From Ianthella basta (taxonomy: Eukaryota; Porifera; Demospongiae; Verongiida; Ianthellidae): 64,000 nt of DNA. The notes under the pieces are model-generated. The model did not search any database and was not told where the DNA came from. It was given only the letters and a program-made list of their open reading frames with translations. Made by a program: the position numbers and the translations under genes. The stretch spans positions 4,525,411-4,589,410 of the forward strand of contig OZ025875.1 in the NCBI GenBank assembly GCA_964019415.1, in the 5' to 3' direction. Positions 12,046-23,112 of this stretch are shown here, one piece after another (position 1 is the first letter of the stretch; every line of letters starts with the position of its first letter).

Positions 12046-15000
12046 TACATAGACCAGACAATCTTACAACCCACTCACTCCTTTGAATTCCTCTTGGGCC
12101 TTCTCCCTTTCCATTTCCAGCTCTCTTGTGTGTGCCTCCCTCAAGGTGTCCTTCTCCTGTTCCAACTCCAACTGAAGGCTCTCACGCAACTTAGCCAGCT
12201 CCTTCTCCCCCTCCTTCCTGATCTGATCCTCCTCAGTGGAGCACAAGTCCTGTATCTCTCTCTGCAGCTCTTTTAAGGCTGCTTCCTTTGCTGCCCTCAA
12301 CTCACCCTCCTCCCTGTACTGCTCACGCTCAAGCTGCAATTGTATGAATGACACTGGGTGTATGTACGTATGAACATGGCATACATACATGTTCGTATGT
12401 ACAACTACACAATGACATATGTTAATATGTAAATCAACGCAATGTCACCCACCAACTGCCACTATACGGGATGCTGCAACACAGGATGGACAACACATAC
12501 GTACGCATACACCTGGCCACAGCACTGACCTACGCACATACGTACCATCCCTACCACAACTGGATACGTACACACACCTGCTGCTTAATCTTTATGACCC
12601 TGTTTGTCTTGCTCTCATGCAGTTCAGCTTCCTCATTGTCCTCCTCATCCTGAAGCTTCTTGCGGGTCTCCTCCAAGGCCTTCTCCATCTCTGCCTTCAG
12701 ATGCCTCTCCTCTTTGATCTGCTCTGCAGCCAGCTTGTGTCGTGTCTCAGCCAGTGCAGCATCACGCTCCCTCGTAAGCTCTTCCTCCTTGGCCTGCAGC
12801 TCAGCCTTGAGCTTCTGCTCCAGTTGCTCTACCTCTTTCTGGTGGACACTATTCAGTCTGTACAGAGAAGCAGGGGCTACACTGTAAAGCTACAGAGGTA
12901 CCTAATACACTGTGTGTGCGAGTGGTGTACAATACATCCACAGCTGCAGATATACTCATACCTATCCAGCTCCTCTTGATGTGCCTTCTTCAAGTCAGCC
13001 ATCTTGGTCTGCGTTACCAGTGCCTGCTCCAAGTCCTCAACCTGGCCAGGGCTGTCTGCCTTAGGACTGCTGCGCTGGGGGAACCCCCTCCTCCCCATTG
13101 ACTGTGGTATAGGAATCTTGCTCTCAGGCGGTGAGCGAGGCTTTGTGCTGCTCCACCTGGGAGCGGCAGCACTCACTGGTGGACTGATGACACTCCCACG
13201 GGCTACAGGGTGCTCAGACAAAGATGAGCTGGCCAAACTCTCTTCTCTCTCCCCCTCACTGGCCGCATTCACTGATTGTGTGGGACTAAGGGAGGAACAC
13301 AGGTGCGAGGGGGGGGGGCAGGAACAGGTCAATACTGCAGTAGTTTCTGATTCCTGCCGTCAAGTTGCTATGTACATGTGCATGCACTCCAGACTAACAT
13401 AGGCACCCCTCCAGCATGACCAGTAGTGCACGGTGCTAGCTACACGTACATGTGTAGCATATTCCTCCCCAACTGCCACCAAATACTAACCACAGAGCAT
13501 GCTCAGCATTTAGCAAGCAATGACATGTTAAGTGCACCCCTCCTCTACCCCCGGACCCTGTATAGACTCACATGACATGGTGTTGCACCATCTGTCCTCC
13601 ACCTGTGGTCACCCTTGTGATTCCTCCCCTTCCGTAAGAGGATGTTGGTCGCTGCAGCCGAGGGCTGTCCACTGCACTGTTCTTGCCACTACTCAGCTCA
13701 GACTGTCGTCCTCCAGCACCACCTGCCTGAGGACAGGTGAGTCACAAGGTGACAAGCTCAATGTGTACATATCTGTACACATGATACGCAGTCAACCTAG
13801 TAACAAACCCTATATATACAGTGGCTTGCACTTACTTGTGGTGGCATTTGTTGAGGAGTTTTCAGGTATTGCTGTGCAGGTGAGGCTGTGCTTGGTGAAA
13901 GTGCCCCTGGGCTGGTCCTGTCCAGCCTCTCAGCGTAGGCCTTCATTTGCAGCATGAAGTCCATGCCCTCCTCTGAAGGGTCCTCCTCCTTCCCAACATC
14001 ACGGCCAGTCACACGAGCTATCTCTTCACTCACTTCATGGTCACTGCTTTCCTACACATGTACATATGTACACATACGTACATACGTGTGTGCCACAGGA
14101 ACTATTGGGACTTAAAGCCAATGAATGCAACAGTCAGGTAAGGAGTCTCAGGGCCAGACCACATTCAACACCTCATACCCCTACGGAGTCACACACATGG
14201 ATGCAGTGTGGCATATCTCACCTCTACATCAATGCCACCTAGGTTAAACTTCTTTTCAAAGCCAGACACCTACAGAAAAGTAAGCAGGTAGGAATATACA
14301 TACGTACGTACGTGCACGCACACAACAGACAGGATTGTGCCCCTGGTAACAACACAGGAGATAGTGTAACGTACGTACGTGTAAGCATGCATAAACCTTA
14401 CAATGGTTTACACAACGCATCAACTCTGCACATGCAGGACAGCATAGGGTCAAGAATGAGTACAATAGGTGTGAACATACGAACCTAATGTGCTATTGGC
14501 ACACTGCACACACATACTTTGTGTGCATGCTTCATTGAGTCATGGCAGCCACAGCACACTACACATGGACACGGTCCCTCACCTCCTCTTCTGATGGGCT
14601 GTCACTGCCCTCATCCTCCTCCTCCTCCTCATCAAACTCGGCAGCAATGTGGCCCAATTGGAAAGAGGCAGGACTACGAGAGCCAGCAACACCAAAAGGT
14701 AGCTTGCCTGTGTGCACAGGGCAGAAGTGGAAGAAAGTGAACACAGTGTAGGGCAGGTACGTATGTATGCACATATGTTACAAGCACCCTCCATTCTCAT
14801 CACACATGAGCACACACACACACACACACACACCTAAACCCGCTTGCTGTACTGGTGACTTGAGATAGGCCAATCCCGGTGAGACAGACTCTGCTGAATC
14901 GGCAGCTGGAGACCGACTCACTCCTTGGGACAGAACGCTGTCTGCCGGCTGCCCCCGTCCTCCACCCGCTCCACTCTTCAAGTAGGAGCTCTGAGGTGTG

Positions 15001-16291
15001 CCAGTACCAGTGCCAGGCAGTGGCCCTGGAGCACTGACCTGGGAGAGAAGTGGGCCGGCCAAGGGGGCCAGCTTGCCACTGCCAACTGCTGGCTTGCTCT
15101 TGAGTGGTGGTAAGTTGTGGAACAGTGATCCCCCACCTGCCTTCAGCATACCAGTGGCACCAGGGAGGAGGTCCTGCAGTGCGAGCAGTGCACACCACCA
15201 GAAGCAGAGGCATAAAGAGTACATACGTATGTACATGTGCAAAGAATATACAAATCCATTTGCACATGTCACATACACAGTAATGTACATGGACTAATGA
15301 AAATGAAGGCACTCTCAAATACACATACATACACCACACTATACAGTAGGAATGCAGTACATCTTACTACAGCTGGGATGTATGCATAAGTGTGTGCATG
15401 ATAGCACAGCTGAGAGTACCATGTACGTAGCAGAGAATCCACCCCTTCTCACCAGTCCCTTCTGTCCCATCTCAGCCGTCCTTGATGGCCCACTGTATGC
15501 TCTGATCTTCTCCCTCTCCCTCTCCAGCTGTTCCTTGTAGAATGAGTCACACGGGTGCTCCCAAGAACTCTCCTTGGTACGAAAGTTGAAGTAGTAGATG
15601 TCCCCATCTGCACTCTCACTACAAAGGAATAGCACAAGAAGAAAGGCAAAGATACTGTAGTGTACCAACACAGAAGCCCCTGGACATTCGACTAAGCCTC
15701 GACAGGCTGCATACACATCACACCGTCTCCCATTACACTCCCAACACTCAGTGCAAGTTGCACTACACTATACAATGGTAGGCACTACAATACTATGGAA
15801 GCAGAGGCGGTGGTGAGCACACCCCTCCCAACCCAACCATATGTAAACACACTGTGTCTCTATGACCCACTAGCTCATTAAAGGGCATGATCAAAGGCAT
15901 ATTGTGTGCATACCAGGCATCACAGCTACAAGTGCACAGGTCAGCCTCCAACCAAAGTATGCAATGCACAGATGTGAGCTCATCCTGATCCTGCCGCCCC
16001 CGTGCTAAGCCACATCCTGTGCCACAACAACAGGTGGTCACTTGCACAGTGATGTCTGCGCCTTGTATATCACCACTCCACAGCCCTAATAGCATTACTG
16101 AGTGTCCTTACGTAGTACGTATGTATATGCTGTGTGCACATGGCACATCACACAACTGAGCCACACTAATCCTAACCTGCGTATGTACGTACAGTTAAAG
16201 TATCAACCATTTTTCTAAATATTTCTTGAACGGTTGAACCAAGACTTCCACACATACACAAGCACACACACTACACACACCACTAACAGCC

Positions 16292-16372
<81 letters not shown>

Positions 16373-16707
16373 CCTACATTGGTTTCCAATCCCTGGGTAA
16401 AGGAGCCTTCAGTGCTTCCACGGCAATGTGTAGCAAAGACGCCTCCTTCTCATAGTCCATCCCTATTATCTTGCAGTAGTTGCGAATGTCTGAAAGAGGC
16501 GGTACGACCACACACATGAAGAGACTGAATGCAATCAACCAATCTGCAACTGTCCAGCACTGCGACGAAACGAAAGACAACAAGTAGCTATACAGATGGG
16601 CATATAACGTGCATACCTTCTTCTGTCGGTTCATAGTTTTCGTCATAGTCTTCTTGTAGGACTCTCTGTCCGTTCAGTAGGAGTGTCCCGTCCTCATCGG
16701 CAGCCAT
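1..16707 (-). CDS. CEP164: Centrosomal protein 164 homologue (partial, 3' end outside window)
   Basis: CEP164 is a distal-appendage protein of the mother centriole needed for ciliary vesicle docking. The start is 16707 (MAADEDGTLLLNG, then YDENYEPTEE). Exon 3 carries the WW domain (GDIYYFNF, then SSWEHPCD), preceded by the conserved APLPRDWKP. Exons 4-9 encode a Ser/Pro- and acidic-rich linker; exons 10-16 and 19-20 encode long Glu/Lys/Gln-rich coiled coil. Phase-consistent exons: 16707-16617, 16489-16378, 15618-15453, 15173-14834, 14707-14583, 14269-14222, 14051-13836, 13726-13572, 13285-12962, 12857-12578, 12333-12079, 11965-11777, 11495-11436, 8117-7893, 6042-5855, 5409-5209, 3200-2912, 2663-2584, 2473-2266, 2138-2025, and 223 to beyond base 1. 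This gives about 1,296 residues here (vertebrate protein about 1,460). N-terminal order (YDE motif, WW, coiled coil) makes the identity firm. Exon 18 has a weak acceptor. Confidence 0.93.
225..2024. repeat. CEP164 intron 20 with two inverted copies of a short foldback element
   Basis: This 1.8-kb intron has no coding exon I can support. Copies at about 287-372 and 881-972 lie in opposite orientation. Both contain a TCTGGCTYGY..AGACCG end and a GGGACRGTCTRG end, followed by GCAGTAACAATTAGTT. A third copy is at about 3337-3424 and a related hairpin at about 60674-60752. Confidence 0.7.
3212..3240. repeat. Poly-G tract next to a CEP164 acceptor
   Basis: A nearly pure G run on the plus strand (C-rich on the coding strand) lies a few bases upstream of the acceptor of the exon at 3200-2912. 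It forms the pyrimidine tract of that splice site. Confidence 0.8.
3337..3424. repeat. Third copy of the TCTGGC foldback family
   Basis: On the minus strand it reads GGTCTGGCTTG at one end and GGGACAGTCTTGCGGC at the other, matching the copies near 0.3 and 0.9 kb. It lies in CEP164 intron 16. Confidence 0.6.
3955..4552. mobile_element. Non-autonomous DNA transposon-like element with ACCGTATA/TATACAGTA ends
   Basis: The ends are inverted: ACCGTATAATTTCTAATATA at the left and, reversed, TACTGTATAGTTTCTAATAT at the right. Just inside, GCGCC-rich segments recur (AGCGCC, AAGCGCCC) on both sides. The centre holds a short plus-strand ORF from 4139 (MAALMDYFKSL...) that stops at 4228. The DNA right after that stop would read VGRPRKRPLEL, an AT-hook-like GRPRKRP. 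This suggests a decayed protein gene carried by the element. It lies in CEP164 intron 16. Confidence 0.6.
5616..5745. repeat. Degenerate 21-bp tandem repeat
   Basis: About five diverged 21-bp units of the type GAAATCGYCYATTCATYGAAC lie in CEP164 intron 15. Because 21 is a multiple of three, the tract stays open on both strands and reads as a seven-residue repeat in each direction. Confidence 0.65.
6300..6858. mobile_element. Inverted-repeat element with AGAGAGGTT ends and an internal minus ORF
   Basis: The left end TATTAGAGAGGTTAAGATCA and the inverted right end AATAGAGAGGTTATCAACG both continue into GTGAACGTTGACGTCAT or a close variant, so the terminal repeats are long. Inside, a minus ORF at 6712-6503 encodes an acidic peptide ending EEDDLKLCPSYLDTTDI. 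It may contain a tiny intron (gtaagc to ttctag). It lies in CEP164 intron 14. The superfamily is not recognised. Confidence 0.6.
9747..9907 (+). mobile_element. MITE, copy A (TTTCAGAATGGTTG ends)
   Basis: It starts GATTTCAGAATGGTTGTTCA and ends with the inverted match GGCCAACCGTTCTGAAATC. The inside is rich in AAATGGCAAATGGC and GACGTCA. Copy B at 9961-10127 is the same element in the opposite orientation, and a decayed copy lies at about 34054-34170. It is about 160 bp and non-coding. Confidence 0.75.
9961..10127 (-). mobile_element. MITE, copy B (inverted relative to copy A)
   Basis: It starts TTTCAGAATGGTTGGCCA and ends ACAACCATTCTGAAATC. The internal order (ATGGCGTGATGTCACTATTA, then TGACGTCACGTCATTTGC) is the reverse complement of copy A. 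Its right end abuts the minisatellite within about 10 bp. Confidence 0.75.
10136..11124. repeat. 35-bp minisatellite, about 28 units, each unit palindromic
   Basis: The unit contains CTGTTYAAACAGGGGAGG and TGGTAGCAGTCCTCC. Within each unit CCTCCYCCTGTT and AACAGGGGAGG are near-complementary around a TTTAAA or TTCAAA centre, so every unit can fold as a hairpin. Variation is mainly C/T at two positions. It lies in CEP164 intron 13. Confidence 0.95.
12007..12040. repeat. (CA)n microsatellite
   Basis: A pure CA run in CEP164 intron 11. Confidence 0.95.
14811..14832. repeat. (CA)n microsatellite starting at a CEP164 5' splice site
   Basis: On the coding strand exon 4 ends at 14834 and the intron begins as an uninterrupted GTGTGT run. 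Confidence 0.9.
16293..16371. repeat. (CA)n microsatellite, about 79 bp
   Basis: On the coding strand it starts 7-8 bases into CEP164 intron 2, immediately after the donor gtaggt. Confidence 0.95.
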
Positions 16708-16869
16708 TTTCGCGTAAAGTGGTCAGGGTCACACGCCCTGCACCCACAATCACCATAGCAACAACGATATTCATAGTGCAAATAGCCTATAAATGTCATT
16801 ACAATTCATACACATTGAAATACGAATTTCAGTAGAACATGCCGAGCAGAAATCAAGTAAATAAAAAAA

Positions 16870-17590
16870 AAACTGTTACAAATGTTCAAACTGTTTGTTA
16901 TCCTTGAAAGGTGACCCTTTATGAGCACCTGCATACCTGCCATGAATGAAATGAGAAGAACAGGTACATAGTACACAATACACATCATATGGTACAAGCA
17001 CAAGCACTGTCTGCTGGTTGAGTACAACACCACTGGTAGCTGCTAGGAGCAGGATGTTTTCTTTGAGGTAAAGCAGTATGGCCATGACTCTAATCACTCT
17101 TAAAGCAAAACATGCATCACAACTCAAAGCATGTAGAGATAAGAGGGTATACTCGTACAAGGACAGAGGTGATGCAGTGCACACCAGTACGCATGATGTG
17201 TGCGCACACACACAGGCTCTCAAGCAGCTACTTACTCTACTAAACACACAAGATTATAAAGTATATAGCTTAACTAGCTGACACTGTTAACACCTCCCAT
17301 GTACCACAGCTAGTTCTTGTACAAACTGTGGGATGTCAGAGGATGGGCTTTGCACACAGCAACCAAGAAGGTATGCAACCTGGTTAGTAAGAGTCAAATT
17401 GGCTACCATGTAGTAGAATGACACACCAGCTGGTGTACTCAATGACCTAAGGAACAAAGCTGGGGCTAGAACGGTGGACAACACTGTGGTATGTTGGGAA
17501 CAAAGTGAGCTATGCAAAAGAGCAACAAACCATATAGGTACACTGGTCAACAACAATACCAGTTCTCCTTCAATATGTCTCCCTTCTCAT
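16870..17590 (-). CDS. Unidentified, possibly multi-pass membrane protein exons
   Basis: Two minus-strand open segments are compatible with one spliced frame. The first (about 17585-17290) reads through hydrophobic stretches such as SVPIWFVALLHSSL and VSFYYMVANLTLTNQVAYLL to HGR, followed by a gt donor. The second (about 17066-16870) contains YLKENILLLAATSGVVLN and VLVLVPYDVYCVL and ends DNKQFEHL, then stop. I do not recognise it. The ENIL...LVP..VY spacing faintly recalls TMEM33, but I would not call it that. It lies between the cadherin 3' end and the CEP164 start, on the same strand, so cadherin 3' UTR is an alternative. Confidence 0.3.
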
Positions 17591-17693
17591 ATAGTAAGCT
17601 ACACATCATATCCCATACATTGTCAAGGCAATACATGCTCACAGAGTCCACCAAAGAGTGCTAAGTAGGAGGTGATTATCTAATCTTGTTGCA

Positions 17694-20600
17694 TTATGCT
17701 ATCCTGGCACAATAGCAGAGCACACCCCATCCAACTTAACTGAAAATGCTTACTACACCTACACAAGCCCACCTCCACAAACAGACACACACATGTACAT
17801 GTGAACATGCATTTACACACCTCTGAAGCATGCTGGATTGCTGAAGATTTGAAAAGAGGTTCTCCATTGGACCAGGTACCTGGGTCATGATGTCGGTGCC
17901 TTGCTCGGTATATGTTGAAAGGTTGTCAATGTCAGCAGAAGATGAGTCTCTATCATCTGAGGTGAAGGATGTTCCACTCTCAGACAGGAATGAGGTTCCT
18001 GAACGTCGCTGTGGTAAGTCTACACCATTTAGGTGTGCTGGTGGCCGGTAGCTGGCAGACCATGACAACTGCTGCTCTTGGTGGTGGGTGTAGTAGCCAT
18101 TGCGAGGAAGGGAGTTACTCTCAGACTGACGGGGAGTGAAGGATAGCTCTTGTAATGGGATATGCTCTTCTTGTGAGCGAAGACTGAGAGGAGGTGTGGG
18201 AGGGCGGTAACCTTGAGATCTGGACTCCATCTCATAGCATCCATTCATGTGCCCAGGAGTGACGGGCAGGTCATGCTGGTCACTATAGTCTGAAGACATA
18301 AAGTGCGACAGGTCGTCTTCACAGCTTGAAGAGTCGATAGAAAGCTCTGAGCTGTGGTTACTTCTTGGTTGCTGCTGAGGAAGATGGCCATTAGCCAATT
18401 CTGGGGAGGAGACGGGGGTTTCTGGCTGGAATAAATGGATGTTGCCCTTTTCAATGACCTCTACAAAACGAACAGAATTCTTTTGTTTACCGTCAGCACC
18501 TTCTGAGTTGTAGCTCTTCAAGATTGATTTGGTTTTAGCTGCCATTTCCTTCTCTGACGGGCTTGTAGCAGGTGAAAAGTTGTTTACATTGTATTGCTTC
18601 GAACGCCTCATCCTCACACAGCAGCATAGTATAATAGCAACACAGGCCACGGCTATACCTAGCACCAGTAATAATCCAAGTACAGTCACAGCAACAATGA
18701 TGGCAATGGGGACTGTGCTAGACACTCCTGATGTAATGGGAGTCGGAGTGGGCTGCTGCTCACTGTACACTGTGATTACTAATCTAGCTGTGACTGGTGA
18801 GCAGTTATGGCTCTTCCCTTCCACGTTTGCTGCCGTTGCCGTAACAGTCAAAGTTACATTCTGACTTGGCGGGCTCCTCAGGGATACAGTTCCTGTAGTT
18901 TCGTTAATCTCAAACTGCATAACAATGTTCAGTGAATATCGGACCTTGTTGAAGGCAGGAGAGTCCTTGTCAGTGGCACTGACCACTCCAATGGGCCCTT
19001 GCATATCACTTCTAAACAGTTCGATGTTGTACTCCTCCTGAACAAACTCTGGGCAGTTGTCATCCTCATCAATCACCAAGATGGTCACTTGAGTCACATT
19101 CTGCCGTGGCTGTGTGCCATTATCCTCTGCAATCACTTGAATGCTGTAAGATTCAACCATCTCTCTGTCGATTGGTCCAGAAGTGGTGATCTCTCCTGTT
19201 GACTCTGAAATCACAAATGGGGCAGTTGTTGTTTGGTTGAAAGTGTATCGTACTGCCCCATTGTTGCCACTGTCTGCATCATGTGCTGTTAAGTTACCAA
19301 CAGAAGTACCAAATGGGACATTCTCTTTAACCTCCATTGAATACTCAGAGTGCTCAAATATTGGAGAGTTGTCATTCACATCAGTAATGCGCAGAGTGAC
19401 ATTGCTGGCAGTAGTATGTACACCATCGCTCACTTCCACAGTGAGTATAATCTCAGGAGGTAGTGAGGAATCAAAGTCTAAGAATGTGGTGTTGGATATA
19501 AAGATGTCTCCATTGTTGGTAACTGAGATGTGAGCTGGCAAAAGGATGTCTTCATGGCCTCGTGTGGACTGCCGAAGACTATAGGTCAACTCAGAATGCA
19601 AATCAGGGTCGGTGAAGGTGACCTTGCCAACAGGCTGGTCTGAAGCATGGTCCTCGGGGACAACAAGCATGGATGGGCCTTCAAACTGTGGTGGGGTGTC
19701 ATTGACATCTTCCACAACTATTGTGACATAAAGAGTTGATGTTTGCTGAGGAGTGCCTTCATCAGTAATATACAGTTGTATCATATAGCGATCCTCTCCA
19801 GGGCCTAGAACTTCACGGTCCAGACCATTGACAGTTAAGGCTGCAACCCTTAGGCCTCCAGTGGTGACGTAAGCAGCAGAAACATTGCTACTCAGGCTTG
19901 CATTGGCCAATGTCACTTCGTGTACTGTTCCGTTAATACCAAAGTCTATATCAGTAACTCCAGCACATAGAAAGAATTGAACCCCCATGGCATTCTCTGT
20001 AACGTTGAAGGAGAACTTGTCTTTGCCACCTGGGCATTGTGGTGCGTTGTCATTCACATCGCCAATGTTAATCACAAACTCCCAAGAAGTACTTTTTGGG
20101 TCGTGCACAGCCAAGTCACTGGCAGTCACCTTGCAGGCATAGGAAGCATTCGTCTCTCTGTCTAAGGGACCTGCCTTTAGAGTAATGAGGCCAGTGCTGG
20201 TGTGTATCTGGAACACATCACTGCATCCTTCCAGCCAATACCGCACTGTGCCATTGACCCCTTCGTCTGGGTCCTGGGCTAGAATGGGACCTGGACCCAC
20301 TGAATCATTCATTGCTGCATTCTCTGGGATTGTATAGATGGCACTGGTTGTGTTTGGGTGAAAGGTAGGTCGGTTGTCATTAACATCCAACAGGTTCAGT
20401 GTGATGTTGATCGAATCCGTTCCACTGCCGTCTGATGCAGTGGCCATCAGTGTGAAGGAGTAGGTAGCACGCACATCCCGATCGAGGCCGACACGGTTCT
20501 GCAAACAAGGCGTTAGAATGACGTTCCTTATACCAATGTGAATGTTTTCGTCTTCGGGACATATCGAATAGGACTGTACCTGGCCATTGAACGCCTGCGG

Positions 20601-20777
20601 GAGCTCTACCAATGGGCATAAGGTGTCTTGGCTCTGAACTTCTCCCTCAGATACGTTGAAAGGAGGATGGTAGTCGCCATCAAATCCAGTGGGGGAGGAG
20701 TTGCCTTGACCCAGGAGCAGTAAAACAATAATGACGAAGTCCGCAAGCGCCAACTTCGCGCCGGTAGACGCCGGCAT
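17694..20777 (-). CDS. Transmembrane cadherin with six cadherin repeats
   Basis: Calcium-dependent adhesion receptor. One large exon (20777-17821) encodes about 985 residues. It begins with a signal peptide (MPASTGAKLALADFVIIVLL), followed by six cadherin repeats with linkers LDVNDNRPTF, GDVNDNAPQC, EDVNDTPPQF, TDVNDNSPIF and IDEDDNCPEF. LDRE/IDRE and DPDEG/DADSG calcium motifs and many N-glycosylation sites are visible. A transmembrane helix lies at about 690-720 (AIIVAVTVLGLLLVLGIAV) with CC then RMRR on the inner side. The cytoplasmic tail of about 265 residues is Ser/Pro/Gln-rich, with no catenin-binding region I recognise. The exon ends at a gtgtgt donor in phase 2. A plausible last exon (17703-17694) adds only R-I-A before a stop and is uncertain. 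It resembles protocadherins in being nearly intronless. Confidence 0.88.
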
Positions 20778-21720
20778 CGCGCCGCTTCAGGGAGATGAAG
20801 GGGGCACACTGACTGAGGGGAGAAACCTTACACTGGTTTCCTTTTCTGGTTAGTGAGTCAGATTAGAGACATAAGACGGGTCTCCACTGATACGGGCACT
20901 GCTGATTCGCTCCCAACTAAGCAAGCCCGCACTCTTAGGAAGCAATTCACCCAGCTGGAGGCAGGCTAGCGCACACAATGCACACACTCCTCGTGTCTTA
21001 TCGGATAGGCTGCATTCCTCGTCTGGAATGTGGTCGCATTTTACTGCAATGAATATCATCAACCACACACCACTCAAGTGTGAGACCGGAGGACCACGCC
21101 CTTACCAAAACAAATGGCATCGTGCAAGAACCAGTCGCTGTACCTGCACCCTGTTTCCAACAGGAGCAGTAAAAGGTGAGGCAAAGTATGCGCATTCCTA
21201 ACTCAGACAGGCCTACAGAGTACCTCTGTTACTTGAATGCACGCTTCTTCTCCCGCAGTTTTCACCGCTGGTCCGTCAGTGAACCAGTAGGGCAGTCCTT
21301 CACAGATCACTGGGCCAAGCAGAAATGCAGGGTACGAGCGTCAACGCGAACGCATGCAGCTCTTGTTATTGTGCCAGGCTACTGCCATCAGTGACTCCAC
21401 AACCTGATATGTAACCTGACATGTGTGCAGCGTGCACAACTGACTTTGAAATTGCCTAATTGAATTCACAATTCGTTCAAGGAGAGTTCATAGAACACAT
21501 ACCCTGTGCGCTATAAAAAAGTAGGACCAGACCATTAAAATGGGAGCCAGAAGCGGGCTGGTATCACTATTTGGTGGGTGTATGCTTGGTAAACACACAG
21601 TGTCATGGAGGACCATTGTGCCCTATGTCAGCATGTGGGTGTCATGCACAGAGCCCAAGTAAACAGCTGACTCTGCACATTCTCCATACTCTACCTCCCC
21701 GCTGTATTATTATAGCTACC
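20778..21720. other. Intergenic: cadherin upstream region
   Basis: It presumably holds the cadherin promoter and 5' UTR. I see no TATA box placed convincingly, no other gene and no obvious repeat. Confidence 0.4.
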
Positions 21721-22065
21721 ATATAGTTTGCACTCCAAATCCCTCGTCCACCATGCATTCTAATCCTACCAGCATCAAACAACTACGGGGAAAAAGCTTT
21801 TAGCTTCAAAGGAGCAAAGATCTGGAACTCCCTTCCACCTGAGACCAGACAAATTTCTTAGTTCTACACATTCATTTTCCCTCCAGTAATTTGACTCATC
21901 GTGACTATTTGTTAATCAAATTTTGCATGACCTGGTTTGTTTGTTTGTTGTTTCATCTCTGTATCTTTCCTTATCTTACTGGGTGCCTTAGTAGTAGCCC
22001 CTGGGCTAGTGGTTTGCCCAGCCAAATAAGAAATCAAATCAAATCAAATCAAATCAAATCATTTG
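21720..22065 (+). mobile_element. 3' end of a non-LTR retrotransposon with (AAATC)n tail
   Basis: A plus-strand reading frame ends NNYGEKAFSFKGAKIWNSL then PPETRQIS and stop, the typical C-terminus of LINE reverse transcriptases (GxxxFxxxGxxxWNSLP). A 3' UTR follows, containing TTAGTAGTAGCCCCTGGGCT, and then a tail of AAATC repeats at 22029-22060. A second copy of the same 3' end lies at about 62850-62940. Confidence 0.75.
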
Positions 22066-22598
22066 CTTTAAGCAAGTCCCATCTAGTGGTGTTTTATCAC
22101 CTATTCTTATGAACCTTAGCCCATGCAATTTCATCATATCTGCACTAAACTTCCCAGCTCTACTACCATGGATGTGTCATATAAATTATTACCGGGTAGA
22201 ACTACAGGGCATTTTTACTATGAACAATAATTATGTGAGGAGTGAAGTACCAATGAGAGGTGAATGTGGGAGAGTGGACCTGCATAACTATCTAAAGAGC
22301 TTGAGGTATTTGTAAAATTGGTATGGTATGTGGGGGAGGATACTGGATACTATTGTGCTAAGGAGGGTTTCTGGCTTGTAGATGTTGGGAAGATCATACA
22401 GTTACTGAGTAGAGGGATGCACCATGTAGATCAGGTGTTCTGAATGTGATTGGAGCGTTTGAGGGGCAGAAGGAGGGGATTCCTATGCTGTTGTAGTTTG
22501 GTTTGCAAGTGGATGGGTCAGATAGCATGCCAATGACTTTACTATTGTAGGCCTGTCTATTCATAACTACTGTATAGCTGGTCTTATCTTACCAAGAC
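22066..22598. other. Intergenic stretch, nothing recognised
   Basis: Low-complexity and AT-rich patches only. A short plus ORF at 22109-22315 has no family resemblance I can see. Confidence 0.4.
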
Positions 22599-23112
22599 TT
22601 AGTACCTATTGGGCCTGCTGATACTGGTGCATGGGTTTAGCTTTGTGAGAACTTCTCTCACTTGAGTGTGGAATCTGTAAGTGGCTTCTTGCAAGGCTCT
22701 GGCTAGTCTAAGGGCTTCTTCACTGCAGGCCACTCTGTATCTCTGATGTGGGGTTTGCTTATCCGCAGGGGTAAGGGTAATTGGCAAGGGGTAATTGAGA
22801 CCTTTGGCAAGAGCATATATGTCTAGGGCTGTGTAAGCTGTTTGGAGCTTGGGTTAATTCCCACTGGTATTGAGGGGTTGTGTCCTACCTATTTTACTAA
22901 CTAAAGATCAGTGTTTGCTCTTGACTATGATTGAGTCTATTGCTTTGATGTGGTAGAGGCTCTTGCTGCAGCATTGAACATAAAGCAATGGAATTGTTAT
23001 GTAGTAAAGAAGTATAACTCAGCAAGACATTTCTACCTCCAGTGTCCTCAAGTCCAATTCTAGCTAGATAGCTGGCAGGTCTTATAATAGCAGCCCTGGA
23101 TTCATGCGCCAT
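22599..23112 (-). pseudogene. Unidentified ORF remnants with protein-like composition
   Basis: Two minus-strand frames look protein-like. One (about 22840-22599) includes TAYTALDIYALAKGLNYPL and ACSEEALRLARALQEATY and ends RPNRY, stop. The other (23112-22897) includes ESRAAIIRPASYLARIGLED and LLSYTSLLHNNSIALCSML. A stretch of about 60 bp with stops separates them, so they are either two exons or a decayed element. I recognise no domain. The surroundings are transposon-rich, which favours a mobile-element origin. Confidence 0.35.

Noticed and set aside
16234-16455. ORFs made of TH or CV repeats across the CA microsatellites (also at 30290-30492, 38641-38938 and 48789-49125)
   Set aside because: They are only translations of CA/TG repeats. 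The real content is intronic or splice-flanking microsatellite.
18029-20619. Alternative-frame ORFs within the cadherin exon
   Set aside because: They are shadows of one long frame with signal peptide, six repeats and TM segment.
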